NCBI GenBank assembly: GCA_017467805.1
Contig: JAFUKJ010000004.1
Location: forward strand, 1 to 49,016
Direction: 5' to 3'
DNA: 49,016 nucleotides
Origin: Lachnospiraceae bacterium
GTDB lineage: Bacteria > Bacillota > Clostridia > Lachnospirales > Lachnospiraceae
Part shown: positions 1 through 8,291 of the stretch, piece by piece
Layout: each line of letters opens with the position of its first letter
Position numbering within the stretch: the first letter of the stretch is position 1
Program-made: the position numbers and the translations under genes
The notes under the pieces: generated by a model
Told to the model about the DNA's origin: nothing
The model's input: only the letters and a program-made list of their open reading frames with translations
Database searches by the model: none

Positions 1-1
1 A

Positions 2-1612
2 AAGAACGCAATTTGTCTCCAGTTACCAATCGGTAAGGAAGATGAGTTCAAGGGAATTATCGACTTATTCGAGATGAAGGCATACATCTACAACGATGAT
101 AAGGGTGATGATATCACTGTTACAGACGATTTAGGTGCTATGGCTGATGAGGCTGAGTTATATCATGCTGAGTTAGTAGAGAAGATCTGCGAGTTAGACG
201 ATGAATTAATGATGATGTATCTTGAGGGTGAAGAGCCTTCAGTTGAGCAGTTAAAGGCTGTTTTAAGAAAAGCAACTTGTGAGTGCCAGTGTATTCCTGT
301 TTGCTGTGGTACATCTTACAGAAATAAGGGCGTACAGAAGTTACTTGATGCTGTTATCGAGTATATGCCAGCTCCTACAGACATCCCAGCTATTAAGGGT
401 GTTGATATGGAGGGTAACGAGATCGAGAGACACTCATCTGATGATGAGCCATTCTCTGCTTTAGCATTCAAGATTATGACAGACCCATTCGTAGGTAAGC
501 TTGCTTACTTCCGTGTATATTCAGGTACAGTGAACTCAGGTTCATATGTATATAATGCAACAAAGGATAAGAAGGAGCGTGTTGGACGTATTCTTCAGAT
601 GCATGCTAATAAGAGAGCAGAGCTTGATAAGGTTTACTCTGGTGATATCGCAGCAGCAGTAGGTTTCAAGTTCACTACAACAGGTGATACAATCTGTGAT
701 GAGCAGCATCCAGTTATCCTTGAGTCTATGGAATTCCCAGAGCCAGTTATCGAGCTCGCTATCGAGCCTAAGACAAAAGCTGGACAGGGTAAGATGGGTG
801 AGGCTCTTGCTAAGCTTGCAGAAGAGGATCCTACATTCCGTGCTCATACAAATCAGGAGACAGGTCAGACAATCATCGCTGGTATGGGTGAGCTTCACCT
901 TGAGATTATCGTTGACAGACTTCTCCGTGAGTTTAAGGTAGAAGCTAACGTTGGTGCACCTCAGGTTGCATACAAGGAAGCTATTACTAAGGAAGTTGAT
1001 ATTGATAGTAAGTACGCTAAGCAGTCAGGTGGACGTGGACAGTACGGTCACTGTAAGGTTAAGTTCAGTCCTATGGATGCTAACGGTGAAGAGTTATTCA
1101 AGTTCGAATCAACAGTAGTTGGTGGTGCTATTCCTAAGGAATATATCCCAGCTGTTGGTGAGGGTATTGAAGAAGCTACTAAGGCTGGTATCCTTGGCGG
1201 ATTCCCTGTAGTTGGTGTACACGCTAACGTATATGACGGTTCATACCATGAAGTTGACTCTTCAGAAATGGCATTCCACATTGCAGGTTCTCTTGCATTC
1301 AAGGAAGCTATGCAGAAGGCATCACCTGTACTTCTTGAGCCTATCATGAAGGTAGAGGTTACTATGCCAGAAGAGTACATGGGAGATGTTATCGGTGATA
1401 TCAACTCTCGTCGTGGACGTATCGAGGGTATGGATGACCTTGGCGGTGGTAAGATCGTTCGTGGTTTCGTTCCACTTGCTGAGATGTTCGGTTACTCTAC
1501 AGACTTACGTTCTAAGACACAGGGACGTGGAAACTACTCAATGTTCTTCGATAAGTATGAGCAGGTTCCAAAGTCAGTACAGGACAAGGTACTTGCAGCT
1601 AAGGCTAAATAG
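2..1612 (+). CDS. fusA: Elongation factor G (3' part, 5' end outside window)
   Basis: EF-G is the ribosomal translocase GTPase. The reading frame is open from base 2, and the first visible residues ([18 protein letters not shown]) fit the middle of the G domain. About 165-170 N-terminal residues (P-loop, switch regions) are therefore upstream of the window; 536 residues are visible. Domain II, the domain IV signature GGRGQYGH and the domain V stretch [18 protein letters not shown] are all present, and the C-terminus ends normally in AAKAK. Codon use is strongly biased, as expected for a highly expressed gene. An ATG at 74 opens this frame inside the gene but is not the true start. tuf follows after 178 nt, as in a standard str operon. 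Confidence 0.98.
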   Translation, partial: KNAICLQLPIGKEDEFKGIIDLFEMKAYIYNDDKGDDITVTDDLGAMADEAELYHAELVEKICELDDELMMMYLEGEEPSVEQLKAVLRKATCECQCIPVCCGTSYRNKGVQKLLDAVIEYMPAPTDIPAIKGVDMEGNEIERHSSDDEPFSALAFKIMTDPFVGKLAYFRVYSGTVNSGSYVYNATKDKKERVGRILQMHANKRAELDKVYSGDIAAAVGFKFTTTGDTICDEQHPVILESMEFPEPVIELAIEPKTKAGQGKMGEALAKLAEEDPTFRAHTNQETGQTIIAGMGELHLEIIVDRLLREFKVEANVGAPQVAYKEAITKEVDIDSKYAKQSGGRGQYGHCKVKFSPMDANGEELFKFESTVVGGAIPKEYIPAVGEGIEEATKAGILGGFPVVGVHANVYDGSYHEVDSSEMAFHIAGSLAFKEAMQKASPVLLEPIMKVEVTMPEEYMGDVIGDINSRRGRIEGMDDLGGGKIVRGFVPLAEMFGYSTDLRSKTQGRGNYSMFFDKYEQVPKSVQDKVLAAKAK

Positions 1613-1633
1613 TATTTTTAAATATTAAAATAT

Positions 1634-1657
1634 CCTGCACTTCTTAGGGAGTGCAGG
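1634..1657 (+). terminator. Hairpin after fusA, weak or processing element
   Basis: CCTGCACT (1634-1641) pairs perfectly with AGTGCAGG (1650-1657) around an 8-nt loop. The following bases are TATATATAG rather than a T-run, so this may be a partial terminator or an RNA processing/stability hairpin between fusA and tuf. Confidence 0.4.
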
Positions 1658-1683
1658 TATATATAGAGCAGGTAAAATTCTGC

Positions 1684-1712
1684 TTGAAAAACTTACTGGT
1701 TTTTTATATAAT
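1684..1712 (+). promoter_or_regulatory. tuf promoter
   Basis: TTGAAA (1684-1689), a 17-nt spacer and TATAAT (1707-1712) make a near-consensus housekeeping promoter, giving tuf a 5' UTR of about 70 nt. tuf can thus be expressed independently of fusA. Confidence 0.75.
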
Positions 1713-1790
1713 CAAACTAGTTGAGTAAAAACGTTTTATATTTATGAAACCAATATTATTTTTATATCAAATTTAAGGAGGACTTCAAAA

Positions 1791-2978
1791 ATGGCAAAGG
1801 CTAAATTTGACAGAACTAAACCACATTGTAACATTGGTACAATCGGACACGTAGACCATGGTAAGACAACTACTACAGCAGCTATCACAAAGGTTTTAGC
1901 TGAGAGAGTAGCAGGTAATGAGAAGGTAGATTTTGAGAATATCGATAAGGCTCCAGAAGAGAGAGAAAGAGGTATCACAATTTCTACAGCTCACGTTGAG
2001 TACCAGACAGAGAAGAGACATTACGCACACGTTGACTGTCCAGGACATGCTGACTATGTAAAGAACATGATCACAGGTGCTGCTCAGATGGACGGCGCTA
2101 TCTTAGTAGTAGCTGCAACTGACGGTGTTATGGCTCAGACAAAGGAGCACATCCTTCTTTCTCGTCAGGTAGGTGTACCTTACATCGTTGTATTCATGAA
2201 CAAGTGTGATATGGTAGACGACCCAGAGTTATTAGAGTTAGTAGAGATGGAAATCTCAGAGCAGTTAGAGGAGTATGAGTTCACAGATTGTCCAATTATC
2301 CGTGGTTCAGCTCTTAAGGCTCTTGAGGATCCAAACGGCGAGTGGGGCGACAAGATTATGGAGTTAATGAGCACAGTTGATGAGTTCATTCCAGATCCAG
2401 AGCGTGCTACAGATAAGCCATTCCTTATGCCAATCGAGGATATCTTCACAATCACAGGCCGTGGTACAGTTGCTACAGGTAGAGTAGAGCGTGGTGTTCT
2501 TCATGTAAATGAGGAAGTTGAAATCGTTGGTATCAGCGAGGAGACAAAGAAGACTGTATGTACAGGTATCGAGATGTTCAGAAAGCTTCTTGATGAGGCT
2601 CAGGCTGGTGATAACATCGGTGCTCTTCTTCGTGGTATCCAGAGAACAGAGATCCAGAGAGGACAGGTTCTTTCTAAGCCAGGTACAGTTAAGTGCCACA
2701 AGAAGTTTACAGCTCAGGTTTACGTTTTAACAAAGGAAGAGGGTGGACGTCATACTCCTTTCTTCAACAACTATAGACCTCAGTTCTACTTCAGAACAAC
2801 AGACGTAACAGGTGTTTGTGAGTTACCAGCAGGTACAGAGATGTGTATGCCTGGCGATAACGTTGAGATGACAATCGAGCTCATCCATCCAATCGCTATG
2901 GAGCAGGGTCTTACATTCGCTATCCGTGAAGGTGGACGTACAGTAGGTTCAGGCCGTGTTGCTACAATCATCGAGTAA
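1791..2978 (+). CDS. tuf: Elongation factor Tu
   Basis: EF-Tu delivers aminoacyl-tRNA to the ribosome as a GTP complex. The protein is 395 residues, normal for the family. Visible GTPase motifs are GHVDHGKT (19-26), DCPGH (82-86) and NKCD (137-140), followed by the beta-barrel domains with [13 protein letters not shown]. The start is set by AAGGAGG about 10 nt before the ATG. It has its own promoter upstream and a strong terminator downstream, so it is separated transcriptionally from the following lipoprotein gene and from the S10 operon 38 kb away. Confidence 0.99.
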   Translation: MAKAKFDRTKPHCNIGTIGHVDHGKTTTTAAITKVLAERVAGNEKVDFENIDKAPEERERGITISTAHVEYQTEKRHYAHVDCPGHADYVKNMITGAAQMDGAILVVAATDGVMAQTKEHILLSRQVGVPYIVVFMNKCDMVDDPELLELVEMEISEQLEEYEFTDCPIIRGSALKALEDPNGEWGDKIMELMSTVDEFIPDPERATDKPFLMPIEDIFTITGRGTVATGRVERGVLHVNEEVEIVGISEETKKTVCTGIEMFRKLLDEAQAGDNIGALLRGIQRTEIQRGQVLSKPGTVKCHKKFTAQVYVLTKEEGGRHTPFFNNYRPQFYFRTTDVTGVCELPAGTEMCMPGDNVEMTIELIHPIAMEQGLTFAIREGGRTVGSGRVATIIE

Positions 2979-3014
2979 TACGATAGCTGTAGGCTAAGTA
3001 TATAAGTAAATATT

Positions 3015-3053
3015 ACCCATGGGAATGCATGCATTCCTATGGGTTTATTTTTT
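3015..3053 (+). terminator. Intrinsic terminator after tuf
   Basis: A 14-base arm starting ACCCATGGGAATGC (3015-3028) pairs with 3031-3044, with one G-U pair, and is followed by TTATTTTTT. It closes the fusA-tuf transcription unit. Confidence 0.9.
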
Positions 3054-3101
3054 GGAATAATTTAATTTACATAATAAAGAGACATAATTGAGGAGTATCA
3101 G

Positions 3102-4274
3102 ATGAAAAGAGTAAGAGTAGGGCTTGCTGCAGTATGCATATGCTTAGCGTTAACAGCATGTGGAAATCAAGCAGAAGATGTGAATATTGTAGATGAAACA
3201 ATAGCATTAAGTGGAGGCGAAGCAGTAGAAAGTTTTATTTCTACAGATGTTGCAGAGAGTGAAGAAAGTGTAGAAGAGGAAACAACAATTGAGGAGAGCG
3301 AAGAATTAAGAATCGTTAATTATGAAGCAAAGCTAGAAATATTGGAAGCAAAGTGGTATGACGGTATAATACAGGTTAATGATGTACTTGTTCAGTTGCC
3401 TATTAATTTCAATGATTTGATTGCACTTGGTTTTGATTATGAAATAGAGGGAATTGCTAAAGATGCTGAGCTTGAGGAATATACAGACTACACTGTATAT
3501 TATTATTTTGGAGGAGAAAAGCTATTTAGTAGCGAAATATCTTGTAGAATAGGTAAAGGACATACTATAGCTGGTTTGAATCCAGAAATTACTACGATTG
3601 ATATTGAACCAGAAAATTTGTCGGATACGGTAAAGGATACATTCGATATTTATATACCAGGTGGAATGAAGATGGGAGACTCAGACTCGTGGATTAAGGA
3701 AGAGTATGGTGAGCCTACAGCGTTTAATGGTATTGAAGTAAAAAATTATATATACGAAATGGGAACTGATTCTCCAATAGGGTTAACGGTTCGCGTTGAT
3801 TCAAATACCAAGAAAATTACAGGATATTCAGTAAGCAGAAGAATAGGAATTAATAATATGGAAGATATTGCAAGTATGTATTATTTCCTTTCTTCATCAG
3901 CAAGTTTAAGATTAGATTATTTTAAATCATATGAACTTAGTTGGGGTGGAAGATATTCATTATTTAGATATGCAGACAGTGTATATGGAGTTCATTTGAA
4001 TGCCAATGCGACAACCTCTGATTTGTATGTTGAAACAGTAGGAGATTTATGCTATCAGGTTACAGGGGATGATGGTATATTTAGAGAGATTAGAACCTAT
4101 GCAGGAGCTGATGGATTGCAGGACGGTTTTTCTTTTGTCGTAATTGATGGTAAGAAGATGATGACAGGACAGATTTGTTTTGAAAATATATCGCAGGATA
4201 TAGCGGAAGATTATACAGCAATGTTCCTGGATATGGTAACTAATATGGTAAATTCTATGAAGATAGAGAAATAA
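3102..4274 (+). CDS. Putative lipoprotein, function unknown
   Basis: The 390-residue product begins with a basic n-region, a hydrophobic stretch and the lipobox LTAC, with the lipidated cysteine at position 20, so it should be anchored outside the cell membrane. A Glu/Ser/Thr-rich linker (about 25-75) follows, typical of a tether across the cell wall. The remaining globular part is not one I recognise. The start is supported by GAGGAG upstream of the ATG. A possible weak promoter (TTGGAA 3052-3057, 17 nt, TAAAGA) overlaps the tuf terminator region. It appears monocistronic, with terminators on both sides. It may belong with the other extracytoplasmic proteins of this accessory block, but the sequence gives no direct function. 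Confidence 0.85.
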   Translation: MKRVRVGLAAVCICLALTACGNQAEDVNIVDETIALSGGEAVESFISTDVAESEESVEEETTIEESEELRIVNYEAKLEILEAKWYDGIIQVNDVLVQLPINFNDLIALGFDYEIEGIAKDAELEEYTDYTVYYYFGGEKLFSSEISCRIGKGHTIAGLNPEITTIDIEPENLSDTVKDTFDIYIPGGMKMGDSDSWIKEEYGEPTAFNGIEVKNYIYEMGTDSPIGLTVRVDSNTKKITGYSVSRRIGINNMEDIASMYYFLSSSASLRLDYFKSYELSWGGRYSLFRYADSVYGVHLNANATTSDLYVETVGDLCYQVTGDDGIFREIRTYAGADGLQDGFSFVVIDGKKMMTGQICFENISQDIAEDYTAMFLDMVTNMVNSMKIEK

Positions 4275-4276
4275 AT

Positions 4277-4312
4277 CAAAGGCGAGGCGGAGAGATACCG
4301 ACCTCGCCTTTG
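4277..4312 (+). terminator. Intrinsic terminator after the lipoprotein gene
   Basis: CAAAGGCGAGG (4277-4287) pairs perfectly with CCTCGCCTTTG (4302-4312), an 11-bp GC-rich stem. The downstream T-run is short and interrupted. Confidence 0.7.
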
Positions 4313-4342
4313 TTGGTTATTATAGGGATAAATTCTTAAAAA

Positions 4343-4412
4343 TGCATTTCATTACTCAAAAATGCATCTTACCATGCAAACTATTGCTGCTTTTTTATAT
4401 TTCATTTATAGT
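4343..4412 (+). promoter_or_regulatory. Tandem LytTR-type boxes plus promoter of the hydrolase-LytTR-DUF3021 operon
   Basis: Two direct repeats, TGCATTTCAT (4343) and TGCATCTTAC (4363), lie 20 nt apart. The second begins 21 nt upstream of a -35 element TTGCTG (4384-4389), which is followed by a 17-nt spacer and TATAGT (4407-4412). LytTR proteins are known to bind paired direct repeats about two helical turns apart. The same motif and geometry recur at 29950-30020 before the other LytTR operon, so autoregulation by the operon's own LytTR protein is the likely reading (inference). Confidence 0.7.
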
Positions 4413-4444
4413 CATCGTATTAACGAAAGGGAAGGTGATTATAT

Positions 4445-5563
4445 ATGAAGATTGAAAAGAGAAAGCATAAAGTGTGGTTCATAATCGGGGGAATTTTATT
4501 GTTACTAATAATTGTAATTATAATGATACCAAAGATTCTGTTTACAGATTATGAAGGACTTCCAACTACAGGTCCTTACGAGGTAAAGCAGGTAGCGACA
4601 ATTCTTGTGGATGACGAGAGGGTGGAAACCTTTGAAACAGATGGCTCGAATCGTGAAGTTCCGATATATTTTTATTATCCTGACGTGGAAGAGAGCAGTG
4701 AGAAGAGTTTTCCGTTAGTAATCTTCTCTCATGGAGCATTTGGATATTATCAGAGCAATACATCTACATATATGGAGTTAGCCAGTCATGGCTATGTGGT
4801 CATCAGCTTGGACCATCCGTACCATTCATTTTTTACCAAGGACACAGATGGGAAGACGATTACGGTTAATCCCGAGTTTATGCAAGAGGTGATGTATATT
4901 AATGAGGATGGTACACCAGAGGAAGAGATTATAGAGCTGTCACATCAGTGGTTGGATATTCGAGTGGCGGATATGAGTTTTGTGCTCGATAGTGTGAAAA
5001 AAGCAAATATGACAAGTGAGTTATTGGCAGATACATGGTTTTCTACAGATGATGCAATAAGACAAGAGCTTCTCAGTGTATTAACAATGATTGATACAGA
5101 AAAAATTGGTTTGATGGGACATTCTCTTGGTGGTGCGGCTAGTGTGACGATGGGGCGAACCAGAGATGATATTGACGCTGCGATTGATCTTGATGGCTCT
5201 ATGCTTGGTGAGGAGTTCGGCTATGAGAATGGAGAATTCATATTGTATGAAGAGGCTTATCCCGTGCCGTTGCTATTCTTAAGCAATGAAGCGCACCATA
5301 TGATGAGGAGCGAGGTGAAAAGTCTGGATGTGACCCATGTGTTGCTTGAAAACGCAGTTGACAGTAAGTATACTTATTTCAAGGGTAGTGGACATATGAA
5401 TTTTACAGATTTACCACTTTATTCTCCGATTCTTGCTTCACTTTTAGGAGTGGGAGAAGTGGATGCCGAGGAATGTATTATTACGATGAATGAAGTCATT
5501 TTGGAGTTTTTTAACGGTTATTTAAAGGATGAAGATATTGTGACGATAAAGGAATGTTACTAA
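4445..5563 (+). CDS. Membrane-anchored alpha/beta hydrolase
   Basis: The 372-residue protein has a basic N-terminus and one transmembrane segment (about 10-30), then an extracytoplasmic hydrolase domain. The oxyanion-hole motif SHGAFGY (about 95-101), the nucleophile elbow GHSLGG (225-230, Ser227) and a C-terminal SGHMNF with His317 support a serine hydrolase related to the dienelactone hydrolase / platelet-activating-factor acetylhydrolase group. The substrate is unknown. AAGGGAAGGTG precedes the start. It heads an operon in which the LytTR regulator begins 2 nt after its stop and DUF3021 follows, so the hydrolase is probably the regulated output of that signalling pair. Confidence 0.88.
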   Translation: MKIEKRKHKVWFIIGGILLLLIIVIIMIPKILFTDYEGLPTTGPYEVKQVATILVDDERVETFETDGSNREVPIYFYYPDVEESSEKSFPLVIFSHGAFGYYQSNTSTYMELASHGYVVISLDHPYHSFFTKDTDGKTITVNPEFMQEVMYINEDGTPEEEIIELSHQWLDIRVADMSFVLDSVKKANMTSELLADTWFSTDDAIRQELLSVLTMIDTEKIGLMGHSLGGAASVTMGRTRDDIDAAIDLDGSMLGEEFGYENGEFILYEEAYPVPLLFLSNEAHHMMRSEVKSLDVTHVLLENAVDSKYTYFKGSGHMNFTDLPLYSPILASLLGVGEVDAEECIITMNEVILEFFNGYLKDEDIVTIKECY

Positions 5564-5564
5564 G

Positions 5565-6008
5565 ATGGAAATCAAATTATTAAGAATTGCAAAAGGGCAG
5601 CCTGAGCAGATAGAGATACGTTGCCATGAAATAACAGAAGAGGTTCGGGAGATTGTAACCTTTGTAAAGACCAGGCAGGGACAGTTAACTGGTGTACAGG
5701 AAGGGAAGCAGTATGAGGTTCCTGTTTTAGATGTTTGTTACATTGAAGCAGTGGATAATAAGGTGTTTCTTTACACGCAGAAGCAGGTCTATGAGACCAG
5801 ACAAAAGCTATACGAGCTAGAGGAACTTTTGAAGGAAAAATATTTTCTTCGCGTATCCAAGTCTCTTCTTTTGAACCTAATGAAAGTGAAGTCAATTAAG
5901 CCTGCCTTAAATGGTCGCTTCTTGGCGATTTTACAGAGTGGTGAGGAAATTATTATTTCCAGAAAATATGTGCAGGAACTGAAAAACGCATTGAAGGGTG
6001 GTATCTAG
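5565..6008 (+). CDS. LytTR-domain DNA-binding regulator (copy 1)
   Basis: The 147-residue protein has a short N-terminal extension and a LytTR DNA-binding domain over roughly 45-147. The characteristic stretches YIEAVDNKVFLYT, FLRVSKSLLLNLMKVKSI and GEEIIISRKYV are visible. There is no receiver domain, so it is not a classical response regulator. It sits between the hydrolase and a DUF3021 membrane protein. LytTR/DUF3021 pairs are a recurrent Firmicutes cassette, and by analogy with LytTR regulatory systems such as HdrRM and BrsRM the membrane partner may hold the regulator inactive. It is paralogous to the protein at 31952. The likely targets are the repeats at 4343-4372. Confidence 0.93.
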   Translation: MEIKLLRIAKGQPEQIEIRCHEITEEVREIVTFVKTRQGQLTGVQEGKQYEVPVLDVCYIEAVDNKVFLYTQKQVYETRQKLYELEELLKEKYFLRVSKSLLLNLMKVKSIKPALNGRFLAILQSGEEIIISRKYVQELKNALKGGI

Positions 6009-6010
6009 GA

Positions 6011-6451
6011 ATGCATGGAAAAGAATTTACAATAGATTTGATTAGAACATTTTTTACAGTAGTAACATTGGTTAATGTAGCAATACTTGTGATGGGGCTG
6101 TGGTTTGCACCAGACATCCAATTTGGTTATGAGGCCTTTGAGGCGCCTTTGATTTATGGTGCTGTAGGTACCTTGCCGAATATTGTAATGTATTCTAAGA
6201 AAGAATTATCAGTAAAAGCACTTTTTGTGCGAAAGGTGCTTCAGTTTATCTTGATTGAAGTATTAGTTCTTTTTGCAGCATTTTACGGAGCAGAGGTATA
6301 TTGGCAGCAACCAAAGATTATAGTGAGTGTTGGCATCAGCATTTTCCTGATATATGTTGTTGCAAGCATAATAGATTGGATACAAAACTATGTTACAGCA
6401 AAAAGAATGACCGATGAGTTGGTGAAGTTTCAGGAACGTGTGAGAGGATGA
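6011..6451 (+). CDS. DUF3021 family membrane protein (copy 1)
   Basis: The 146-residue protein has four predicted transmembrane helices (about 12-32, 45-63, 75-95 and 103-123) and a charged C-terminal tail ending in VKFQERVRG. This matches DUF3021 proteins encoded next to LytTR regulators. It starts 2 nt after the LytTR stop, so the two are probably translationally coupled. It may sense an envelope signal or act as a membrane-bound inhibitor of its LytTR partner. That role is inferred from analogous systems; nothing in the sequence identifies the signal. Confidence 0.88.
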   Translation: MHGKEFTIDLIRTFFTVVTLVNVAILVMGLWFAPDIQFGYEAFEAPLIYGAVGTLPNIVMYSKKELSVKALFVRKVLQFILIEVLVLFAAFYGAEVYWQQPKIIVSVGISIFLIYVVASIIDWIQNYVTAKRMTDELVKFQERVRG

Positions 6452-6482
6452 GATAACTTTTTAAGAGTGTCTCATAAGACAA

Positions 6483-6511
6483 TTGACAATAAATAAAATG
6501 TATATTATACT
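6483..6511 (+). promoter_or_regulatory. Strong promoter of the 6.5-kb leader RNA
   Basis: TTGACA (6483-6488), 17 nt, TATACT (6506-6511): a near-perfect housekeeping promoter placing a transcript start near 6518, about 170 nt before the next start codon. Confidence 0.8.
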
Positions 6512-6517
6512 ATCAAC

Positions 6518-6662
6518 TATTTGAAAACATGTTGAAAGATTATAAACAAATACACAAGAAAACAGAATATAAGTCATCGGGGGATTTACAATCGCAATTG
6601 TAATATCGGGAAAGATGTCGAGTGCGCTCGGTTATTGAAAAATAATCGGGGGCACTTTTTTT
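6518..6662 (+). ncRNA. Structured leader RNA ending in an intrinsic terminator (candidate attenuator or riboswitch)
   Basis: A roughly 145-nt transcript is defined by the promoter upstream and a terminator. The terminator arm AGTGC..CGGTTATT (6621-6636) folds on 6641-6656 with a GAAA tetraloop, one G/G mismatch and seven T residues (6656-6662). Upstream, TTACAAT (6586-6592) pairs with ATTGTAA (6597-6603), enclosed by CATC (6575-6578) and GATG (6614-6617), leaving a purine-rich internal loop. CGAG/CTCG (6619-6622 / 6627-6630) competes with the terminator stem. I could not match it to a known riboswitch class. The genes it would control are now damaged. Confidence 0.55.
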
Positions 6663-6690
6663 GTGTAAAAAAACGAAAGGAGCAATAACC

Positions 6691-7032
6691 ATGAAAATCA
6701 TTACGATTAGTCGAGAATTTGGAAGTGGAGGACGAGAGCTTGGAAAGCGTCTGGCAGATGAACTTGGAATACCTTGTTATGACCATGAAATCATTGATAT
6801 GGTCGCAGAAAAACACGGATTTGATAAGAACTATGTTGCACATATTTCTGAAAAAGAAATGGTATGGAGAATGAAGCAGGTTGATAGGGAGCGTGCCGCA
6901 TATCGCGAACTGTTTACTGAGGAAACATGGGGAGATAAAGAATCCTATCATTTATGTATTAATACCTCTGGAAAAGAGATAAAGACTTTAGTACCTGCTA
7001 TTGCAGAATATGTACAAATCTGGTTTAACTAG
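6691..7032 (+). pseudogene. Cytidylate-kinase-like protein with a large internal deletion
   Basis: The 113-residue product begins exactly like the cytidylate-kinase-like family (MKIITISREFGSGGRELGKR, with the P-loop region) and ends like it too (WGDKESYHLCINTSGKEI followed by a helical tail). Normal members are about 200 residues. Roughly 85 central residues, including the nucleotide-binding core and the region before the DRERAAYRELFT segment, are missing between about residues 56 and 60. The frame is kept, so a short protein could be made, but kinase activity is unlikely. The start follows AAAGGAG. It lies behind the 6.5-kb attenuator-like leader and before a truncated MATE gene, and both seem to be decaying. 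Confidence 0.7.
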
Positions 7033-7053
7033 AAGAGATACGAGGAGAAAATT

Positions 7054-7554
7054 ATGGAATTATCAAGAAGAAAAAGATTTTCAATAATGTGGCGCCTGCG
7101 ATTTTGGCAAATGCATGTGTGTTTCTATTTTCAGTTGTACACGGTATTTTCGTAGGTCAGGGAGCTGGAATGCAGGCACTTGGTGCAGTAAACCTTGCAT
7201 TGCCTTTTGTATTGATTGTTCAGGCACTTAACGCTATGGCAAGTATTGGTGGAGTTACGATTACTGCTATCCGTTTTGGACGAGGTGATAAGGAAGGTGC
7301 GCAGAATGCTTTTATGCATGCAGTTACGATTAACTTTATCGTGGGCTGTTTGGTTACATTAATTGGTTGTGGCTTGACAAGTCCTGTTTGTCGATTGCTG
7401 GGGGCGACGGATAGCTACTTAGAGCTTGCAAAGGACTATGTATTTTGGTGGAGCCGTTGTATGGCATACTTTTGGTATCTATGAGGTTCTTGTGTTGATT
7501 GTAGCTATAATAATTAAGAAGATTTCGGAGCGAAAAGGGATTGTATACAAGTAA
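7054..7554 (+). pseudogene. Remnant of a MATE-family efflux transporter
   Basis: An ATG at 7054 with GAGGAG upstream opens MELS, but the frame is lost within about 10 codons. The MATE-like sequence (FNNVAPAILANACVFLF, then the segment containing GQGAGMQALGAVNLALP) continues in another frame to 7484. Sequence resembling a MATE C-terminus (GIYEVLVLIVAII, then KISERKGIVYK) is found in a third arrangement up to a stop at 7552-7554. MATE proteins are about 450 residues with 12 membrane spans; only about four N-terminal spans and the tail remain. The gene thus has a 5' frameshift and a large internal deletion. Confidence 0.8.
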
Positions 7555-7574
7555 GATAGTACATAAGTCTAGTA

Positions 7575-7583
7575 TGCTATAAT
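7575..7583 (+). promoter_or_regulatory. Extended -10 promoter element before the flavin-binding-like gene
   Basis: TGCTATAAT (7575-7583) is a consensus extended -10 about 80 nt upstream of the ATG at 7663. No convincing -35 is present. Confidence 0.45.
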
Positions 7584-7662
7584 AAAGATGATTTAGTATA
7601 CAAAGTTAGGTTTGGGTAGTACAATAATTCTATGGATACAATATGATTCAAAGGGGATAACT

Positions 7663-8091
7663 ATGGAAAAAATAACACAGGAAGCTTCCAATATCATGAA
7701 GGAACGTTTTGGAAAGGATAACATTATTGCATTGGCAACTGTAGATAAAGATATGCCAGCAGTACGAAACGTGAATGCTTATTATGAAGATGGAGCGTTT
7801 TATATTATTACATATGCATTATCCAATAAGATGAAACAGCTTGAGAAGAACAATAAGGTTGCTATAGCAGGCGATTGGTTTACCGCTCATGGAAAGGGAA
7901 TAAACCTTGGATATTTCGAAAAAGAGGAGAATAAGGCAATCGCCGATAAGTTGAGACAAGCCTTTGCGGAGTGGATTAATAACGGACATAATAACTTTGC
8001 GGATAAGAATACATGTATTTTATGTATTGAACTAACAGATGGTGTGTTGTTTTCAAATGGCACGCGTTATGAGATTGATTTTACAAAATAG
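7663..8091 (+). CDS. Pyridoxamine 5'-phosphate oxidase-like flavin-binding protein
   Basis: The 142-residue protein fits small split-barrel FMN-binding proteins of the PNPOx-like family: MKERFGKDNIIALATVDKD, then PAVRNVNAYYEDGAFYIITY and SNKMKQLEKNNKVAIAGDWF. These proteins usually bind FMN or F420 or act as small reductases; the substrate is unknown. The ATG at 7663 is preferred over an upstream GTG (7612) because AAAGGGG precedes it and the family begins here. It is monocistronic, with its own extended -10 element upstream and a strong terminator downstream. Confidence 0.85.
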   Translation: MEKITQEASNIMKERFGKDNIIALATVDKDMPAVRNVNAYYEDGAFYIITYALSNKMKQLEKNNKVAIAGDWFTAHGKGINLGYFEKEENKAIADKLRQAFAEWINNGHNNFADKNTCILCIELTDGVLFSNGTRYEIDFTK

Positions 8092-8104
8092 AGGGTAGTC
8101 TTGA

Positions 8105-8135
8105 AGAGCCTGTCGAGAAATCGGCAGGCTCTTTT
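8105..8135 (+). terminator. Intrinsic terminator
   Basis: A 12-bp stem (8105-8116 with 8121-8132, one T-G pair) has a GAAA tetraloop and core AGAGCCTG/CAGGCTCT, and is followed by TTTT. Confidence 0.85.
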
Positions 8136-8291
8136 GGCGAGAATAAGTTGACATAATTCGATAATAAGATAAACTTAACGTTGTGAGAAAACTATGAACA
8201 CAAAATTTATTAATAAATTTAAAATATTTTGTAACGAATCGAAGAATCATTGGACTTAATTATATAAGAACACAAAAGAGGAGGTGAAACC

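Noticed and set aside
542-898. 118-residue minus-strand ORF in fusA
   Set aside because: It is a shadow of a highly biased coding sequence.
6518-6690. Assignment of the leader to a named riboswitch class
   Set aside because: None of the conserved cores I can recall is present; it is left as unassigned.
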